From assembly GCA_002840405.1 (NCBI GenBank), contig PHAR01000007.1:200271-264270 (forward strand): 64,000 nt of DNA, read 5' to 3'. The stretch comes from Deltaproteobacteria bacterium HGW-Deltaproteobacteria-8 (GTDB taxonomy: Bacteria > Desulfobacterota > Desulfovibrionia > Desulfovibrionales > Desulfovibrionaceae). Position numbers and translations under genes: made by a program. Under the pieces are notes generated by a model. It did no database searches and was not told where the DNA came from. It worked only from the letters and a program-made list of their open reading frames with translations. Below are positions 61,255-64,000 of the stretch, one piece after another. Each line of letters opens with the position of its first letter. Within the stretch, counting starts at the first letter, position 1.

Positions 61255-62637
61255 ATGCAAAACAAAGCGGAACTTACCGATCCCAGCGCCCTTGTGAAGG
61301 GTGATGTGGAGCATGTCTGGCACCACCTGCTCCAGCATAGCGCACTGGTCGCCAAGGAGCCTGTCATCATGGTCGAGGGCGACGGCCTGCGGCTGCGCGA
61401 CATCCACGGCCGTGAATACCTCGACGCCACCTCCGGCGGGGTCTGGTGCGTCAACGTGGGCTACGGCCGCAAGCGCATCGCCGAGGCCGTCTGCGCCCAG
61501 ATGATCAAGATGCCCTACTACGCCGCCACCGCGGGCAACATCCCCTACATCGAGTTCGCGTCCAAGCTGACCTCGCTCATGCCGGGCATCAACCGCGTGT
61601 ACCTGTCCAACTCCGGCTCCGAGGCCAACGAGAAGGCCTACAAGATGGTCCGGGCCATCGGCCACATGAAGCACGACGGCCACAAGAAGACCGTCCTCTA
61701 CCGCCACCGCGACTACCACGGCACCACCATCGGCGCGCTGTCCTCCACGGGCCAGCAGGAGCGCCGCGAGTGGTTCGGCCCCTTTGCCCCAGGCTTCGCC
61801 GAATTCCCCCACGCCTGCTGCTACCGCTGCGCCTTCGGCAAGACCTACCCCGGCTGCGACATCGACTGCGCCAAGGCCCTGGAGACCGTCATCCAGCAGG
61901 AAGGCCCGGAAGAGGTCGGCGCGGTCATCGTTGAGCCCATCACCGCAGGGGGCGGGGTCATCCCTCCGGTGGCCGAGTACTACGACGTGCTCCAGGAGAT
62001 CTGCCGCCGCCACGGTGTGCTGCTCATCATGGACGAGGTGGTCTGCGGCATGGGCCGCACGGGCAAGTGGTTCGGCTACCAGCACTACAACGCCAAGCCG
62101 GACATCGTGACCATGGCCAAGGGCGTGGCCAGCGCCTACATGCCCATCTCCGTCACCGCCACCACGGAGAACGTCTTCGCCCAGTTCCTGCACGACACCA
62201 GCGATGCCATGGCCTACTTCCGCGACATCAGCACCTTTGGCGGCTGCGCAGCGGCCTGCACGGCGGCCATCGAGAACACCGCCATCATCGAGGAGGAGAA
62301 CCTGCTCGAGAATTGCCGGGTCATGGGCGAGCGCCTGCTGGACGGCCTCAAGGGCATGACCGGCCTGCCCCATGTGGGCGACGTGCGCGGCAAGGGTCTG
62401 CTCTGCGGCATCGAGCTGGTCGAGGACAAGAAGACCCGCCAGCCCGTCCACGAGACCTATGCCATGCGCGCTGTGGGCGAGATCGCCGCCCAGGGCGTGC
62501 TGGTGGGCCGCACCAACCGCAGCCTGCCCGGCCACAACAACATCATCAACCTGGCCCCGGCCCTGTGCGTCAGCAAGGATGAGATCGACACGATCCTGAA
62601 GGCCGTGGAAAACGCGCTCGTCAAGGCGGCGCAGTAG
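61255..62637 (+). CDS. tpa: taurine--pyruvate aminotransferase
   Basis: The 460-aa protein is a class III PLP aminotransferase: YLDATSGGVWCVNVGYGRKR, SNSGSEANEKAYKMVRAIGH, DYHGTTIGALSSTGQ, MDEVVCGMGRTGKWFGYQHY and the PLP lysine in TMAKGVASAY. The cysteine-rich CCYRCAFGKTYPGCDIDCAK region is typical of the taurine:pyruvate group. It turns taurine and pyruvate into sulfoacetaldehyde and alanine, feeding Xsc. The neighbour gene strengthens the assignment over other class III enzymes. Confidence 0.9.
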   Translation: MQNKAELTDPSALVKGDVEHVWHHLLQHSALVAKEPVIMVEGDGLRLRDIHGREYLDATSGGVWCVNVGYGRKRIAEAVCAQMIKMPYYAATAGNIPYIEFASKLTSLMPGINRVYLSNSGSEANEKAYKMVRAIGHMKHDGHKKTVLYRHRDYHGTTIGALSSTGQQERREWFGPFAPGFAEFPHACCYRCAFGKTYPGCDIDCAKALETVIQQEGPEEVGAVIVEPITAGGGVIPPVAEYYDVLQEICRRHGVLLIMDEVVCGMGRTGKWFGYQHYNAKPDIVTMAKGVASAYMPISVTATTENVFAQFLHDTSDAMAYFRDISTFGGCAAACTAAIENTAIIEEENLLENCRVMGERLLDGLKGMTGLPHVGDVRGKGLLCGIELVEDKKTRQPVHETYAMRAVGEIAAQGVLVGRTNRSLPGHNNIINLAPALCVSKDEIDTILKAVENALVKAAQ

Positions 62638-62719
62638 CCAACCGGCCGCACAGTAAGCGGCAACACAGCGGCAAGACAACGGAAAAGGGCTTACGCAACA
62701 CGAGAGCGAGGAGTTGCCA

Positions 62720-63478
62720 ATGGCGCGAGAGGGCGAGACAAGCCAGTCCAAGATCGAGGTCCGCAACCTGACCAAGCGCTACGGCGAACTGCTGGTGCTC
62801 GACGACATCAACTTCGACGTGGCCGAGGGTGAGTTCGTGGCCATTGTCGGCCCGACCGGCTGTGGCAAGACCACCTTCTTAAACGCCCTGTCGCGGCTCA
62901 TCCCCATCACCCAGGGCCACATCCGCATCGACGGCGAGGACGCCGATCCCAAGCGCCACAACATCTCCTTCGTGTTCCAGGAGCCCACCTGCCTGCCCTG
63001 GCGCACCGTGCGCGACAACGTGGCCTATGGCATGGAGGTCAAGGGACTGCCCCAGGCCGAGATCAACGCCCGGCTGGAGAAGATCCTTGAGCTTGTGGGG
63101 CTGACGCAGTGCCAGAACCTCTACCCCAACCAGATCTCCGCCAGCATGCTCCAGCGCATCGCGGTGTCGCGCGCCTTTGCCGTGAACCCGGACCTGCTGC
63201 TCATGGACGAGCCATACGGCCAGCTCGACGTGAAGCTCAGGTTCTACCTCGAGGATGAGCTCTTGAGCCTCTGGCAGAAGCTCGGGAGCACCGTGCTGTT
63301 CATCACCCACAACATCGAGGAGGCCGTGTACGTGGCGCAGCGCATCCTGGTGCTGTCCAACAAGCCGACCAAGATCAAGGCCGAGGTCAAGGTGGACCTG
63401 CCCCGGCCCAGGGACTTCCGCGATCCTGAATTCGTCCGCATCCGCAAGCACGTCACCGAGCTCATACGCTGGTGGTAG
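62720..63478 (+). CDS. ABC transporter ATPase, taurine/sulfonate type, with degenerate signature motif
   Basis: The 252-aa protein belongs to the SsuB/TauB/NrtD group: Walker A GPTGCGKTT (residues 44-52), Q loop FVFQEPTCLPWRTV, Walker B LLLMDEPYGQLD and H-loop TVLFITHNIEEA. The signature motif, normally LSGGMQQR, reads ISASMLQR, losing both glycines. The ATG at 62720 has GAGGAG 6 bases upstream. With the binding protein gene that follows it should import taurine or another sulfonate. Confidence 0.85.
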   Translation: MAREGETSQSKIEVRNLTKRYGELLVLDDINFDVAEGEFVAIVGPTGCGKTTFLNALSRLIPITQGHIRIDGEDADPKRHNISFVFQEPTCLPWRTVRDNVAYGMEVKGLPQAEINARLEKILELVGLTQCQNLYPNQISASMLQRIAVSRAFAVNPDLLLMDEPYGQLDVKLRFYLEDELLSLWQKLGSTVLFITHNIEEAVYVAQRILVLSNKPTKIKAEVKVDLPRPRDFRDPEFVRIRKHVTELIRWW

Positions 63479-63572
63479 CGCTGCGGCGGCGGTGAAGTCG
63501 ACAGGGGGAAACAGCGCGGCGGGCAGACCGCGCAAATGGTGAGCGAATAACTCAACGACGGAGGAACAGTCC

Positions 63573-64000
63573 ATGCAAAAGCTTAAGCATCACATCACGC
63601 TGTGTGTTGTGCTGGTTCTGGTCCTGACCTGGGCCGGATTGGCGCAGGCGGAGACCAAGGTGCTGAACACCACCTGGCAGGCCGAGCACGAGACCTTCAT
63701 CCCCTGGTACGCCAAGGCCCACGGCTGGGACAAGGCCGAGGGCTTTGAGTTCAAGCTCCACATGTTCGACTCCGGCATGGCCCAGCTGGAAGCCCTGCCC
63801 GCCAAGCAGTGGGTTCTGGGCGGCACCGGCGGCGTGCCCATGATGTTCGGCGCGCTCCGTCACAACGCCTACCTCATCGCCATCGGCAACGACGAGTCCG
63901 TGACCAACGCCGTGCTCGTGAGGCCGAACAGCCCCATCCTGAAGACCAAGGGCTTCAACAAGAAGTTCCCCGAGGTCTTCGGCTCGCCCGAGTCCGTGAA
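63573..64000 (+). CDS. ABC transporter substrate-binding protein, taurine/sulfonate type (3' truncated by window edge)
   Basis: The frame opens at ATG 63573 after GGAGGA and stays open to the window end (142 codons). A signal peptide is clear (HHITLCVVLVLVLTWAGLAQ, then AETK). The mature N terminus (VLNTTWQAEHETFIPWYAKA; FKLHMFDSGMAQLEALPAKQ) has the pattern of SsuA/TauA-like binding proteins. It is the periplasmic partner of the upstream ATPase. A permease gene is expected beyond the edge. Confidence 0.8.
   Translation, partial: MQKLKHHITLCVVLVLVLTWAGLAQAETKVLNTTWQAEHETFIPWYAKAHGWDKAEGFEFKLHMFDSGMAQLEALPAKQWVLGGTGGVPMMFGALRHNAYLIAIGNDESVTNAVLVRPNSPILKTKGFNKKFPEVFGSPESV

Overview
The window is high-GC DNA from a Gram-negative, anaerobic, sulfur-respiring bacterium, most probably a Desulfovibrio-like member of the Desulfovibrionales. 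This placement is an inference. It rests on dsrC with both redox cysteines, a Tat-exported split-Soret-type cytochrome c, hydrogenase maturation genes (hypD, hypE), indolepyruvate:ferredoxin oxidoreductase (iorAB), Kdo/LPS genes (waaA, kdsB), and a taurine pathway that releases sulfite (tpa, xsc). No rRNA gene or taxon-specific marker confirms it.

Layout. 1-7.4 kb is the early region of a Mu-like prophage: MuA, MuB, Ner-like, GemA and Mor-like genes on the minus strand and a divergent CI-like repressor on plus; the rest of the prophage lies to the left. An initiator tRNA (7694-7770) marks host DNA. 7.9-13.9 kb holds two glycosyltransferases, a lone receiver protein, a TtuB/TtuA-like sulfur-carrier and tRNA-thiolation pair, a higBA module flanked by two copies of a glycosyltransferase gene tail, and a low-GC gene with a deoxyribosyltransferase/TIR-like domain. 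13.9-20.7 kb (minus strand) holds a flavin reductase, yedF, an exported protein, and an electron-transfer cluster of etfA, etfB, an ETF:quinone oxidoreductase and a DsrE-like protein that reads through an in-frame UGA and is probably a selenoprotein. 20.8-25.9 kb holds a low-GC 560-codon gene of unknown function, a frameshifted hypE, hypD, a DinB-fold protein and dsrC.

26-41 kb (mostly plus) is housekeeping: an HD protein, ddl, waaA, kdsB, carA, a TPR protein, an L-aspartate-oxidase-like flavoprotein, nadD, proA, an anchored TPR protein, iorAB and a sigma-54 activator. 41-49.3 kb is a six-gene Hyf-like membrane complex whose large subunit has lost the Ni-Fe ligands (an Ehr-type complex), with a HTH/PTS-IIA regulator gene inside the operon. 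49.5-52 kb holds an HD-GYP protein and the cytochrome.

52.3-64 kb looks like one regulated sulfonate unit. A sigma-54 response regulator and a histidine kinase with a periplasmic CxxCH motif precede a small membrane protein and a YeiH-type transporter. A 665-bp intergenic region follows, carrying two divergent -24/-12 promoters and a perfect 18-bp palindrome. Then come xsc, tpa and an ABC importer that runs off the right edge. The model is: taurine is imported, Tpa makes sulfoacetaldehyde, Xsc makes acetyl phosphate and sulfite, and sulfite is respired (DsrC is in the same window) or exported by the YeiH-type protein.
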